Positions 25,186-34,917 of a DNA stretch of 64,000 nt are shown here, one piece after another. The notes under the pieces are model-generated. The model was not told the origin of the DNA and did no database searches. It was given only the letters and a program-made list of their open reading frames with translations. The number at the start of each line of letters is the position of its first letter. Position 1 is the stretch's first letter. The position numbers and the translations under genes were made by a program. Source of the stretch: Proteus hauseri ATCC 700826. Lineage in GTDB: Bacteria; Pseudomonadota; Gammaproteobacteria; Enterobacterales; Enterobacteriaceae. Location of the stretch: contig NZ_LXEV01000031.1 in the NCBI RefSeq assembly GCF_001654965.1, positions 62,001-126,000 on the forward strand, read 5' to 3'.

Positions 25186-28008
25186 CTATTTAATTTCTAA
25201 TATTTCAACAGTCACAATAGACATAGACTCGGGTGGTATTTGACCCGGAACACCATTTTTACCATAACCACCACCAGGCTTAATATAGATTTTAGCTTTA
25301 CCATTGATACCTGCCTTAGCAATAAAGGTATTCAATGGTAGTGGTAACTGACGATAAGGCAAAATAAGCGGATTAGACTTATCATAATTGAGTGTTACCG
25401 TACCATCTGTAAGCTCTTCATGCATAACGAAAACTACCGTCTTATTCGAAATAGAATCAACCGGTTTACCCTGTTTTAATATTTTAAAGTAGGTGTTGTC
25501 ATCATACTGAATATAATTTTGTTTTTGTATATCCGAAAGAATCGTTTTATTTCGCTGAGCATTATCTTTTCCAATAATGGAATACGCATATGCAAGTTGT
25601 CCTGAGATCATTTGCCCTTCACCCATCACTTTTTCTAGTTGTTCTTTGAGTGATTTATTTTCTTTTTGGATACTCGTTGTATCAGTATTCGTTTTGACTA
25701 ATTCTGCTTCTTTCGCTTTTAGTTGCTCATTTAATTTTAACTCTTTCTCTTCCAGAGTTTTGGTTAACACACGTTGAGCTTCAAGCTGTTTAGTAACATC
25801 AATAAGCTCTTTTTGGGCATTTGTTAATGTACTTTCTTGCTGTTTAACTTGTGCAGTAGATTCGGCTTGTTGTTGTTTCAATGAAGCAATTAATTGCGTA
25901 TTTTCTGTGTTCTGTTGTTCTGACTGAGCTTTTGCTTGTTCTAATTGCGTTGCTAATTTATTAATAGCATCCTGTTTTTCAGCAAATTGTTTTTCTAATA
26001 AAGCATACGCTTTTTCATTCTCTATTTTGCTCACATTTAACTGAGCAATAGCAATATTACTTTCTTTATATTGATTATCTAATGCCTGATATTTGGCCGT
26101 TAAATCACTTTGTGCTTTTTCTAATTTAGTAATCAAATTATTTTTATCAGCGACTAAAGTTTCAATGGCTTTTTCGCCAGCAGATAATCCTTTTTTGAGA
26201 TCTGCTAATTCTTTTACTTTACTGTCTAGCTGTAGTTTTAGCTCAGGAATAACCTTTAGTTTTTCATCTGCGTCTGCATTTTGCTGTTGAGCTAATAATA
26301 ATGATTTATTAATTTTCTCTTGTTCTTGCTGACTCTTAGCTAATTGAGTTTTTAACTGCGTAATTTCTTGTAATTGATTATCAACTTGTTGCTTATTTTC
26401 TTGCTGAGTTTGTGTTAGTAACGCTTGATTATCTGCTAGTTTTTTAGCAACATCTTCACGCTCAGCAGTAATGTTTAATATTAAGCTTTGAAGTCTTTCG
26501 AGTTCTTTTTGAGCTGTATTATCTTTTAATAAAGTCTGAGCTTGTGCATATTGAGCTTGCACATTCTCTTTTTCTTTTTCGACTTGAGCAAATTTAGCTT
26601 GTACTTCAGTTAACTGATTAGTGAGTTTATTCTGCTCATTCTGTACTGATTCTAAAGTTGCTTGTAATTTTTCTATTTCTTTATCTTTTAATGCCTGTAA
26701 TCTAGCAATCTCTTGATCTTTCTGCTCATCATTTTGATTGAATAACTGTTGAGCTTGTACATATTGTCCTTGTATATCTTCTTTTTCTTTCTCTACTTTA
26801 ACCAACAATGCTTGTCTTTCGTTTAATTGGTTAGTTAATTTTTCATGCTCATTCATGATATCTGTTAATGAGCTTTGTAACTTATCAATCTCTTTCTTAG
26901 CCGTATCGTCTTTTAATAAAGCTTGCGCTTGTGCATATTGTGACTGAATTAGCTCTTTTTCTTTTTCAAGATCTGCCGCTTTTATTTCTAAGTCTTTGAG
27001 TACATCTTTTTGTGACTCAAATTCTTGTTGTAGCTTTACAAACTCATTATTTTTTTCTGTTGAAGCCAATAATGTTTTTTCTTTTTCTGCAAGTTGTTCA
27101 GCTAAGGAATTACGCTCTTTTTCCGTCTTATCTAACTCAGTTTGCAGATGAGTAACCGTCTCTTTTAGAGTGTTATCTTTTAATAGATCATTTGCCAGCA
27201 CCAGTTTTTTTTCTGTTTGCGTTAATTCTGTTTGTAATTGCTGAATTTGTGCATTGGCATGTAAGAGTTTTTCAGAATACTGGGCAATAACACTTGCTTG
27301 CTCAGTAAACTGTTTATGTAATGTTTGATATTTCTCTTTCGTGGTTGCTAGTCTATTTAATAACTCTTTATTAAACAGAGGTTGCTTGTGATCAAGCAAA
27401 GAACGATTAAATTGATAAGCAAAATGGAATGGAATAGCTGTAATTGAATAAAATGCACCAGGGAAAATATCTAACAGTGCATTTTCATTACGTGATTGTT
27501 TTGGAAAACGCGCACCAGTATAAAGATCAAGTGGATTATAAACAGTCGGTTTATTGCTATAACTATATCGATTTAAGTCGTCAGCTGAAAACTGTGGCTT
27601 AATAGGAACGAAAGAAAGTAATGGTGTTAAATAACGAGTGTAGTCGTTATTTATTTTAGCATAATCAATTTGAGGTACAGGACAGTTTTCAGACAACGTG
27701 ATATCAGGTGTACCATTGGGCACTATCACCTGATTATCTGTTTTATTAACTGTTGGCTGCGTTACTTTTGATTCTGTTTTTATTTGTTGAGACTTGGCGG
27801 TTGCAGTATTTGCCCCTCTTACCTGTCCCGTTCTTGATGAAGATGAATTAACAGCAGATGGTTTAGGATCAACTTTTAGTGGTTTCTGAGGCTCTTGAGT
27901 TTCAAAATAACGGTCAAAGTCTTCAATAACAGAATTAAACTCATTATTAGCAAATGACAAAGCCGGAAACAACATAAAAGCAAGACAAACACTCTGCTTT
28001 AATTTCAT
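25186..28008 (-). CDS. Large periplasmic coiled-coil protein with FKBP-like C-terminus
   Basis: 940 residues. Signal peptide 1-20 (cut after ALSFA); a low-complexity Ser/Thr/Lys linker to about 105; a globular stretch at about 105-210; a continuous coiled coil at about 220-800 rich in Gln, Lys, Glu and Leu; and a C-terminal domain at about 800-940. That end contains LAYAYSIIGKDNAQRN (like the segment before FKBP domains) and PGGGYGKNGVPGQIPPESMSIVTVEILEIK, clearly FKBP-type (no full catalytic set can be claimed). Inside the coiled coil a unit beginning YxQAQxL(L/F) recurs at about 358, 416 and 487. It starts 5 nt after a lipoprotein gene on the same strand. Function unknown; perhaps an envelope-spanning scaffold. 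Confidence 0.75.
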   Translation of the reverse strand: MKLKQSVCLAFMLFPALSFANNEFNSVIEDFDRYFETQEPQKPLKVDPKPSAVNSSSSRTGQVRGANTATAKSQQIKTESKVTQPTVNKTDNQVIVPNGTPDITLSENCPVPQIDYAKINNDYTRYLTPLLSFVPIKPQFSADDLNRYSYSNKPTVYNPLDLYTGARFPKQSRNENALLDIFPGAFYSITAIPFHFAYQFNRSLLDHKQPLFNKELLNRLATTKEKYQTLHKQFTEQASVIAQYSEKLLHANAQIQQLQTELTQTEKKLVLANDLLKDNTLKETVTHLQTELDKTEKERNSLAEQLAEKEKTLLASTEKNNEFVKLQQEFESQKDVLKDLEIKAADLEKEKELIQSQYAQAQALLKDDTAKKEIDKLQSSLTDIMNEHEKLTNQLNERQALLVKVEKEKEDIQGQYVQAQQLFNQNDEQKDQEIARLQALKDKEIEKLQATLESVQNEQNKLTNQLTEVQAKFAQVEKEKENVQAQYAQAQTLLKDNTAQKELERLQSLILNITAEREDVAKKLADNQALLTQTQQENKQQVDNQLQEITQLKTQLAKSQQEQEKINKSLLLAQQQNADADEKLKVIPELKLQLDSKVKELADLKKGLSAGEKAIETLVADKNNLITKLEKAQSDLTAKYQALDNQYKESNIAIAQLNVSKIENEKAYALLEKQFAEKQDAINKLATQLEQAKAQSEQQNTENTQLIASLKQQQAESTAQVKQQESTLTNAQKELIDVTKQLEAQRVLTKTLEEKELKLNEQLKAKEAELVKTNTDTTSIQKENKSLKEQLEKVMGEGQMISGQLAYAYSIIGKDNAQRNKTILSDIQKQNYIQYDDNTYFKILKQGKPVDSISNKTVVFVMHEELTDGTVTLNYDKSNPLILPYRQLPLPLNTFIAKAGINGKAKIYIKPGGGYGKNGVPGQIPPESMSIVTVEILEIK

Positions 28009-28013
28009 GATTA

Positions 28014-28526
28014 TTATTCACCTAGTTTTTTCAATGTCGAATTCACTGACATTACAGAGAGATAGCGAACTTTCGCACACAATACTTCCGTCTTCGACTC
28101 AATACTCATTCTTAAAAGATCTAAGCTATCTTTGCTTGCTGTACCTTGAACACTACGGTACATCGCATTGATTTCACTAATTTCCTTAAATGCCCCCATC
28201 ATTGATTGATAATCTGAGGGAGAAAATGTTTTTAAGGAGTCAAGTTGCTTGATACAAGTACTTTGTGGTGCTAATCCTAATTTTTGTGTATCTAAACCAC
28301 TATTTTCCGATCCTAAAGTAGGTGTCATGGAAATAGGTTGTGCCGCTGCGGTTGGCTGTGTAGTCGTATTAGGCGCAGGATTTTGTGCCGATACTGGCGC
28401 TGATGTTTGGGCTGGCGTCTCAACGGGTTGGCTTTGTGATGACCAAACACACCCTGATAAAGCAATAGTGCTAGTTGCCATAAACACAGCAAGAACATTC
28501 TTTTTATATTTTAATAAGGACATCAT
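28014..28526 (-). CDS. Lipoprotein paired with the coiled-coil/FKBP protein
   Basis: 170 residues. The lipobox LSGC after a hydrophobic signal (VLAVFMATSTIALSGC) predicts lipidation at Cys26, and the following residue is Val. A Pro/Ala/Thr/Gln-rich linker (about 30-70) precedes a helical C-terminal domain with two cysteines (STCIKQL and EVLCAKV) that could form a disulfide. The gene is immediately upstream of the 940-residue coiled-coil gene (5-nt gap), so the two are co-expressed and probably interact. AAGGAAAA precedes tandem ATGs at 28526 and 28523. I do not recognise the family. Confidence 0.75.
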   Translation of the reverse strand: MMSLLKYKKNVLAVFMATSTIALSGCVWSSQSQPVETPAQTSAPVSAQNPAPNTTTQPTAAAQPISMTPTLGSENSGLDTQKLGLAPQSTCIKQLDSLKTFSPSDYQSMMGAFKEISEINAMYRSVQGTASKDSLDLLRMSIESKTEVLCAKVRYLSVMSVNSTLKKLGE

Positions 28527-28966
28527 TTTTCCTTAATTCCGATCAGACTTAAATAAGAGCGTATGAGTTGTCGCATTTTAAGCCATTTTATTATAATTTT
28601 CTATTACCTACTGCATACTAAATAAATAAGCCGAAGCCTTAGGTAGCAACGAGCAACCTTGTTGTTTTGTTTGTTTATGCTTAAAACACAACATACATCA
28701 CACAAAAAACATCAAAAAATGAATACAACCTTTATTTAGTAAATAATATTATCTTTTTTTTAGCCTGTGATTAAGTTTTTCTTGAGAAAAGGATACCAGA
28801 TAATAATAAAAATAATAATACTAAATTTATCATTTATTTACGTATTTTACGTGTATTTTCTTTATTTAATTTTTATTGCTGTTTCTTATTATCAGGATAA
28901 TATCAGAATACGAATATCAAAAATGTAATTGATTTTCGTTTTATCCTTCAATATAGGAGAACTAAA
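28527..28966. other. Divergent intergenic region
   Basis: 440 AT-rich bases between the lipoprotein gene and the divergent FMN reductase gene. It holds both promoters; no gene or clear operator recognised. A good ribosome site (AGGAGA) precedes the reductase start. Confidence 0.4.
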
Positions 28967-29515
28967 ATGAGTAGTTTTAAAATTGGTATTGTTGTTGGAA
29001 GTTTAAGAAAAGACTCGTACAATAAACAAACAGCAAATGCACTCATCCCGCTATTTCCAAAAGACTTTACATTTCAGTTTCTCGATATAGGCATTCTTCC
29101 TCTCTATAATCAAGATGATGATAATAGTACTCCAGAAGCTGTAATACATTTCAAGCAACAAATAAAAGAGTGCCAAGGTATTATTTTTGTTACCCCCGAA
29201 TATAACCGTTCTGTTCCAGGTGTACTTAAAAACGCACTAGACCAAGCATCACGACCTTATGGGACTAACGCATGGGATAATATCCCTGCTGGTATTATCG
29301 GTGTTTCCATTGGTAATATCAGTACTGCTATCGCTCAACAACATTTACGCAACTCTTTATCCTTCTTAAATATGCCAACATTAAACCAACCTGAATGCTT
29401 TTTAAAATGGTATGACGGTATGGTTGAAAATGGGCATTTTTCAGAAAAAAGTGCTAATTTTATGCAACATTGGGTTGATGCTTATGTCGCTTTTGTTAAG
29501 CACAATCAGAAATAA
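28967..29515 (+). CDS. NAD(P)H-dependent FMN reductase (ChrR/YieF-like)
   Basis: 182 residues, flavodoxin fold. The FMN phosphate loop GSLRKDSYNKQ is at 12-22, TPEYNRSVPGVLKNALDQAS binds the flavin ring, and GVSIGNISTAIAQQHLR completes the site. The family includes ChrR/YieF quinone and chromate reductases and azoreductases that protect against quinone stress; the true substrate cannot be told. Monocistronic, with a long terminator hairpin downstream. Confidence 0.85.
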   Translation: MSSFKIGIVVGSLRKDSYNKQTANALIPLFPKDFTFQFLDIGILPLYNQDDDNSTPEAVIHFKQQIKECQGIIFVTPEYNRSVPGVLKNALDQASRPYGTNAWDNIPAGIIGVSIGNISTAIAQQHLRNSLSFLNMPTLNQPECFLKWYDGMVENGHFSEKSANFMQHWVDAYVAFVKHNQK

Positions 29516-29524
29516 AAAATAAAT

Positions 29525-29568
29525 AAAACGAGCCTAGTAATCTACTATTAAGTTATTAGGTTCGTTTT
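29525..29568 (+). terminator. Terminator after the FMN reductase gene
   Basis: A 16-bp stem with two mismatches: AAAACGAGCCTAGTAA with TTATTAGGTTCGTTTT and a 12-nt loop. Confidence 0.75.
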
Positions 29569-30036
29569 CTAATTACGACTAAGTAATGATATTTAATCTA
29601 CTCGATAGCGAAATAACTTATTTAATTTCTGCTGTTATCATTTGTTTGTTTTTCTACTTTAAAAATAAATAGGCTGCTATACAAATGATAATAGCTAACT
29701 TTTTTATCCATAATTAACAATCAAAAAAAGATGATTCCTGTTTTTAGTTATAATTGAATCATCGCTATATCCAAAAAATAGCCAAAACCAAAAAGTATCC
29801 ATAGGATCAAAAATGACTACTCTATGATTTTTATGTAAACACAATAGCAATCAAAAAATTAAAAATGCAAATTAGAAAATAGGGTAAATGTTTGATAGTT
29901 ATTTTTTTGTTAATTGATATTAATTTAAAGTATTAGGTATAATGTGCGATATATCTCTAAATAATATAACTCCCTAATTGTGATAGACGAAAAATTTACC
30001 TATATTACCAATCCATTAAATACGGACAGGTAAATC
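29569..30036. other. AT-rich intergenic region
   Basis: About 470 bases upstream of the first IraP-like gene. No gene seen; must contain its promoter. Confidence 0.4.
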
Positions 30037-30246
30037 ATGGATAAAAACTTAAAAGAAATCGAATGTGAGATCGCTGCACTAAAGATTGTCATAAAATCTT
30101 TACTTTCTACTTTAAGTGACAAGCAGCGGCGCGATATGTTAGGCAATATATCCTTAGTCATTGAAGATACTTCAAGCAAATATCCGCAGCTTAATGAGGT
30201 TATCAATCTTACTGAACAATATGTAAAAAAACTTACTCAGGCTTAA
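30037..30246 (+). CDS. Small IraP/YecF-like protein, copy 1
   Basis: 69 residues, two predicted helices, starting MDKNLKEIECEIAALKIVIK and ending TEQYVKKLTQA. The pattern AALKIVIKSLL...DKQRRDML...YVKKL resembles the C-terminal part of E. coli IraP (the RssB anti-adaptor that protects sigma-S) and the YecF/DUF2594 group. GGACAGG precedes the ATG. A second paralogue lies 335 nt downstream. The match is short and could be general helix similarity, so function is not claimed. Confidence 0.6.
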   Translation: MDKNLKEIECEIAALKIVIKSLLSTLSDKQRRDMLGNISLVIEDTSSKYPQLNEVINLTEQYVKKLTQA

Positions 30247-30580
30247 TTCTATTTTTATCATTATTGGTAAAATAAAAATTAATTTTTATATGGGATGTAT
30301 ACCCAAGCATCCTATCTATGTTTTAAAATCTTCTTATAATTTAATTTCTCATATTTATTATCACCCTAAGCTAAATTTATTCAATCAAAACTTTCTAGCA
30401 AAAAATTCGTTTATCTCATCCTAAATTTAAATAATTTTTCATTCTAATTTAATAAATTTAACTTAAAAATCACCTTCTTACTTTCTACAACACTTTTCCC
30501 TTGGAATTATTTAAATAATTAATTACTATGCAAAATAAATATTCCTACAGCAGAAGAAAAACAAGATCCTTGAGGTTCTT
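30247..30580. other. AT-rich spacer between the two paralogues
   Basis: About 330 bases, no gene recognised. The long spacer implies that each copy has its own promoter. Confidence 0.4.
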
Positions 30581-30784
30581 ATGGAAAAAAAAGTCATCAA
30601 TATCGAGTATGAGGTTGCCGCTTTAAAGGTCGTTTTAAAGTCTCTCTTGCTAACCTTAACAACTAAACAGAAAGAATTGGTTATTCGAGATATTGATAAA
30701 ACTATCAATACAGCTTATGTTAATCATCCACATCATAAGGATGTAATAAATAAAACAGAACAATATATAAAGAAAATGCTCTAG
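30581..30784 (+). CDS. Small IraP/YecF-like protein, copy 2
   Basis: 67 residues, starting MEKKVINIEYEVAALKVVLK and ending TEQYIKKML. It is clearly homologous to the protein at 30037: same I-E-x-E-(I/V)-AALK-(I/V)-V-(I/L)-KSLL core, same TEQY(V/I)KK end and equal length, but many substitutions, so it is an old duplication. GAGG lies 7 nt before the ATG. Family and role uncertain as for copy 1. Confidence 0.6.
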   Translation: MEKKVINIEYEVAALKVVLKSLLLTLTTKQKELVIRDIDKTINTAYVNHPHHKDVINKTEQYIKKML

Positions 30785-31250
30785 AATTCTGGCGCTATAT
30801 TTTTAGTATCATCAATAATTATCTTTATAATCGCTATGATTCTATATTAGCGCCCGTTGTAAATCATTTTTCATTTCACCAATCAAACATCATCATTGAT
30901 TGATTGATGAACTAATTAAATAATATATCTCAGCTAAGCTAAAAAATTTTTTAATATAGATTAATCAATAATTAAAATAAGGGTAGAAGATTTCTACTGC
31001 TAATAGAAAAAGAGTGTTCCCCTTTTATATTAAGATTAGTTTATATAGTTTTAAATAATATTTTATTGATACCACACATCGATACTCAATCAGCGATCAA
31101 GTTAGTAGTTCGAAGATAATCATATAAATTTTTATCCGTTAATTTAAGACATAAAGCTAATTTCGCATTTAGATTGTTAAATATAATGTGTCTAATGAGT
31201 AAAGACCTACTACCTAGACACATTTTTAAATTTTATTCTACTGCTATAAA
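30785..31250. other. AT-rich intergenic region
   Basis: About 465 bases downstream of the second small gene and behind the MCP pseudogene. No gene or strong terminator recognised. Confidence 0.4.
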
Positions 31251-32811
31251 TTAACTGTGATTAGCAATATTGAATTTTTGCACGGATAGCTGTAAACCTT
31301 CAGTTTGCTGCTCTAATGAAACAGCAGCAGCTGAAACCTGTTCAACTAATGAAGCATTTTGCTGAGTAACTCCATCCATTTGAGTTATTGCAACACTTAC
31401 TTGTGCAATGCCTTTACTTTGCTCTTCTGATGCAATACTGATTTGCTTCATTATTGTGGTTACTTGATTAACCCCAATTAGGATCTCTTCCATAGTTGAT
31501 TCCATATCATTGACGAGTTTGGTTCCCTGATTAACTCGTAACGCAGAATCAGTAATTAATACTTCTATTTCTTTCGCAGCTTTAGCACTATCCGCAGCTA
31601 AATTGCGCACTTCATTCGCGACAACCATAAATCCTCGCCCATGCGCACCGGCTCTAGCCGCTTCAACCGAGGCATTTAATGCTAATATATTGGTTTGAAA
31701 AGCTATTTTATTAATAACATGAATAATATCTGCAATTTTCTTTGAGCTATCATAAATTCCATCCATAGTTGTAGCTACCGATTCAGCTAATGTATTTCCA
31801 CGCGCGACCGTTGTTGAAGCAATATCAGCAAGCCCACTGGCTTGATAAGTATGTTCCATATTCTGATTCACCGCGGCAGTAATTTGTTCCATACTCGCGG
31901 CTGTCTCTTCTAATGCTGTAGCTTGTTCTTCTGTTCGAGAGGCAAGATCGTTATTTCCTTTTGCTATTTCAGATGCTCCACGATAAATGCTTTCACTTCC
32001 CATACGAATAGTACTTACCGCGTCGTGTAAACTATTTTGCATCTCCATTAATAATGGAATCAATCTACCGGCACAATTATCACCAAATGGCTTAAGTGAA
32101 TGGCTTAGATCACCTTGAGTAATTTTTATAAAATGCTGGCGAATACTTTCTAATGGCTTTGTAACATAACCACTAAATAGCGATCAGTTAGAATTAAAAT
32201 TATCACGCCTAAAATAACACTAATCAAAATTACCTTTTGAGTTAAGCTAATCAACTCATCAACTCATCAACTTCTAAAATAGTATTATCAATTTTAATAT
32301 TGGCAATGTGGTTAAAATTTTCAGTTACTGTACCTAATTCTCGACTTAATGCAGGAGTAATATTTTTTGCATGATGTTCATATTCAGCAATAGTGCCGTT
32401 TCTTGCTAGATACATTTGACGTTTAACCCCTTGTTCAAAAAGGGATTGCCAAACAGTCATCAATTCTTGAGAAACTTTTTCATCCATTGGGCCTGGAGAA
32501 ACAGATTTCATATATTCTAGCTGTTTTTCCATATTATTCATGGCTATTTGTGAAGGTGTAAAATCAACTTCTTTACCTGCTGCTTTTTGCTCGATAACTC
32601 GATTTAAACGAGTCACAAATCGAAAATACTGATCATTTCCCTGACTTAACGCTGCCATTTGTTTTATTATTTGATTATCGGCTTGATTACCTTTAGATAT
32701 CTGCGATAAAGACCATGCACTATATGCACTCACACCACCAAATATCAAACATAACAAACCAAGTATCACTAACATCATTAGACGAATAGTAATATTGCGA
32801 AGTTTCTGCAT
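31251..32811 (-). pseudogene. Methyl-accepting chemotaxis protein, disrupted by two frameshifts
   Basis: The 5' part (32811-32251) encodes TM1 (LMMLVILGLLCLIFGGVSAY) and a four-helix Tar/Tsr-type sensor ending ILEVDELMS-stop. The 3' part (from 32063) encodes the signalling domain with methylation helices and the hairpin tip [15 protein letters not shown]. Between them the second membrane helix (KVILISVILGVIILIL) is readable only if one 8-bp unit of the tandem repeat at 32250-32271 is removed. The HAMP region ([21 protein letters not shown]) becomes in-frame only if one T is added to the run at 32175-32177. With both repairs a continuous chemoreceptor of about 519 residues appears. Sequencing error is the alternative. 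Confidence 0.85.
32250..32271. repeat. 8-bp tandem repeat in the chemoreceptor gene
   Basis: ATCAACTC repeated 2.75 times (ATCAACTC ATCAACTC ATCAAC). One unit too many shifts the frame just before the second membrane helix. Confidence 0.85.
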
Positions 32812-33150
32812 TTAATTTCTCAACTGACAAGATAAAGTAATCCCAATAGGGGCTAATCTATTCTTATCGTCACTTTTTCAATTAATTTTAATTTTTTACT
32901 AATATTTTTTATAAATTAGTTTTTTATTTTTTATACGCAGAAAGAGTTAGTACTGAGAAGCAAAAGTGTTACTTATATAACAGTTTTTTAAACGATATAA
33001 AAAAATAGACAATCACTTTAAAATCATATAGTTACTATAAAAATCACAAAGGTGATTAATAAAGGAAGTTTAAGATATTTTATTTATATTTTATTTATAT
33101 AGTTTTTATCAAGAATATGTAAATTTTAGGGGAATTGAATGAGATTTACT
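32812..33150. other. Intergenic region before the chemoreceptor remnant
   Basis: About 340 AT-rich bases between the MCP remnant and tRNA-Gly; contains the old MCP promoter side. Nothing else seen. Confidence 0.4.
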
Positions 33151-33224
33151 TGGAGCGGGCGAAGGGAATCGAACCCTCGTATAGAGCTTGGGAAGCTCTC
33201 GTTCTGCCATTGAACTACGCCCGC
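33151..33224 (-). tRNA. glyU: tRNA-Gly (anticodon CCC)
   Basis: On the minus strand a complete cloverleaf: acceptor GCGGGCG / CGCCCGC, D arm GTTCAATGGCAGAAC, anticodon stem AGAGC / GCTCT with loop TTCCCAA (anticodon CCC), T arm AGGGTTCGATTCCCT, and encoded CCA. Nearly identical to E. coli glyU. Confidence 0.96.
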
Positions 33225-33330
33225 AGTCGCATTTTTAGATTATACGCCCACTGACTTGAACAGCAATCCCTCGATAATTTAAATGCTTATTTTATCACCA
33301 AAAATAGCATAACCTATGGTTATTAAAAGT

Positions 33331-33357
33331 AAAAAAGCCACCTTACAGGTGGCTCCA
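33331..33357 (-). terminator. Terminator after lysS
   Basis: On the minus strand AGCCACC / GGTGGCT followed by TTTTTT; ends the recJ-prfB-lysS transcript. Confidence 0.85.
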
Positions 33358-33382
33358 TGAGTATTTAATCACTCAATAATAA

Positions 33383-34909
33383 TTACGCTTGTGATGATTT
33401 ACTCGGACGCATTGCTGGGAATAAAATAACATCACGAATAGTATGACTATTAGTAAATAGCATTACCATGCGGTCGATACCAATACCTAAGCCCGCCGTT
33501 GGTGGTAAACCGTGTTCTAATGCAGTGATATAGTCATGGTCAAAGAACATTGCTTCGGCATCACCCGCTTCTTTTTGGCGCACTTGCTCTTCAAAGCGTT
33601 CTGCTTGGTCTTGTGCATCATTAAGCTCTGAGAAACCATTACCGATTTCACGACCACCAATAAAGAATTCAAAGCGGTCAGTGATAAATGGATTATCATC
33701 ATTACGACGTGCCAGTGGCGAAACTTCTGCCGGATATTCAATGATAAAAGTAGGTTGAATTAAATGGCTTTCAGCTACTTCTTCAAAAATCTCACACTGA
33801 ACACGACCTAAGCCCCAGCTTTTCTCAATTTTAATACCTAGTGATTGAGCAATAGCAACTGCTTTATCCATATCATCAAGATCAGCCATTACGGTTTCTG
33901 GACGATATTTGCAGATAGCTTCTTTCATGGTGAGTTTTTCAAATGGTTTACCAAAATCAAACTCTTCATCACCATATTTCACTAATGATGAACCAAGAAC
34001 ATTTTGAGTTAATGTACGGAATAACTCTTCAGTTAATTCAATCAGATCACGGTAATCGGCATACGCCATATAGAGTTCCATCATAGTGAACTCTGGGTTA
34101 TGTCGTGGTGATACACCTTCGTTACGGAAGTTACGGTTGATTTCAAATACGCGATCAAAACCACCTACAACCAAACGTTTTAAATACAGTTCTGGTGCAA
34201 TACGCAGATACATATCAATATCTAGCGCATTATGGTGAGTGATAAATGGACGCGCACTTGCTCCACCAGGGATGGTTTGCATCATCGGTGTTTCAACTTC
34301 CATAAAACCTTTATTCACCATAAATTGGCGAATACCCGCCATAACTTGTGAACGAATTTGGAAAGTTTTACGTGACTCATCATTAGATATCAGGTCTAAG
34401 TAACGCTGGCGATAACGCATTTCTTGGTCAGCTAAACCGTGGAATTTATCCGGTAAAGGACGCAGCGCTTTAGTCAATAAACGCACTTCGTGACAGTGAA
34501 TACTTAATTCACCTGTTTTCGTTTTGAAAACACGACCACGAGCACCTAAAATATCGCCAAGATCCCATTTTTTAAACTGCTCGTTATAAATGCCTTCTGG
34601 CAGATCATCACGAGAGACATAAAGCTGAATACGACCACCCATGTCTTGCAATGTAGCGAAAGATGCTTTACCCATAATGCGGCGAGTCATCATACGACCT
34701 GCAATTGCAACTTCTACATTCGCTGCGTCTAACTCTTCTGCGCTCATTGCATCATATTTTTGATGTAATTCGTCAGACATTGCATCTCTGCGAAAATCGT
34801 TTGGGAATGCGTTACCATTACTACGTAAAGTAGATAATTTTTCGCGGCGTGTTTGCAGTTCGTTATTTAAATCAGGTGCCTGCTCCGCACCTTGTTGCTG
34901 TTGCGACAT
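33383..34909 (-). CDS. lysS: Lysyl-tRNA synthetase, class II
   Basis: About 508 residues. An N-terminal OB-fold anticodon-binding domain ([21 protein letters not shown]) is followed by the class II catalytic core: motif 1 around [16 protein letters not shown], motif 2 [15 protein letters not shown] and motif 3 [18 protein letters not shown]. It charges tRNA-Lys. ATG 34909 (MSQQQQG) has GAGGA upstream; the GTG at 34921 overlapping the prfB stop is less likely. It follows prfB by 8 nt, as in E. coli. Confidence 0.97.
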   Translation of the reverse strand: MSQQQQGAEQAPDLNNELQTRREKLSTLRSNGNAFPNDFRRDAMSDELHQKYDAMSAEELDAANVEVAIAGRMMTRRIMGKASFATLQDMGGRIQLYVSRDDLPEGIYNEQFKKWDLGDILGARGRVFKTKTGELSIHCHEVRLLTKALRPLPDKFHGLADQEMRYRQRYLDLISNDESRKTFQIRSQVMAGIRQFMVNKGFMEVETPMMQTIPGGASARPFITHHNALDIDMYLRIAPELYLKRLVVGGFDRVFEINRNFRNEGVSPRHNPEFTMMELYMAYADYRDLIELTEELFRTLTQNVLGSSLVKYGDEEFDFGKPFEKLTMKEAICKYRPETVMADLDDMDKAVAIAQSLGIKIEKSWGLGRVQCEIFEEVAESHLIQPTFIIEYPAEVSPLARRNDDNPFITDRFEFFIGGREIGNGFSELNDAQDQAERFEEQVRQKEAGDAEAMFFDHDYITALEHGLPPTAGLGIGIDRMVMLFTNSHTIRDVILFPAMRPSKSSQA

Positions 34910-34917
34910 GTTTTTCC

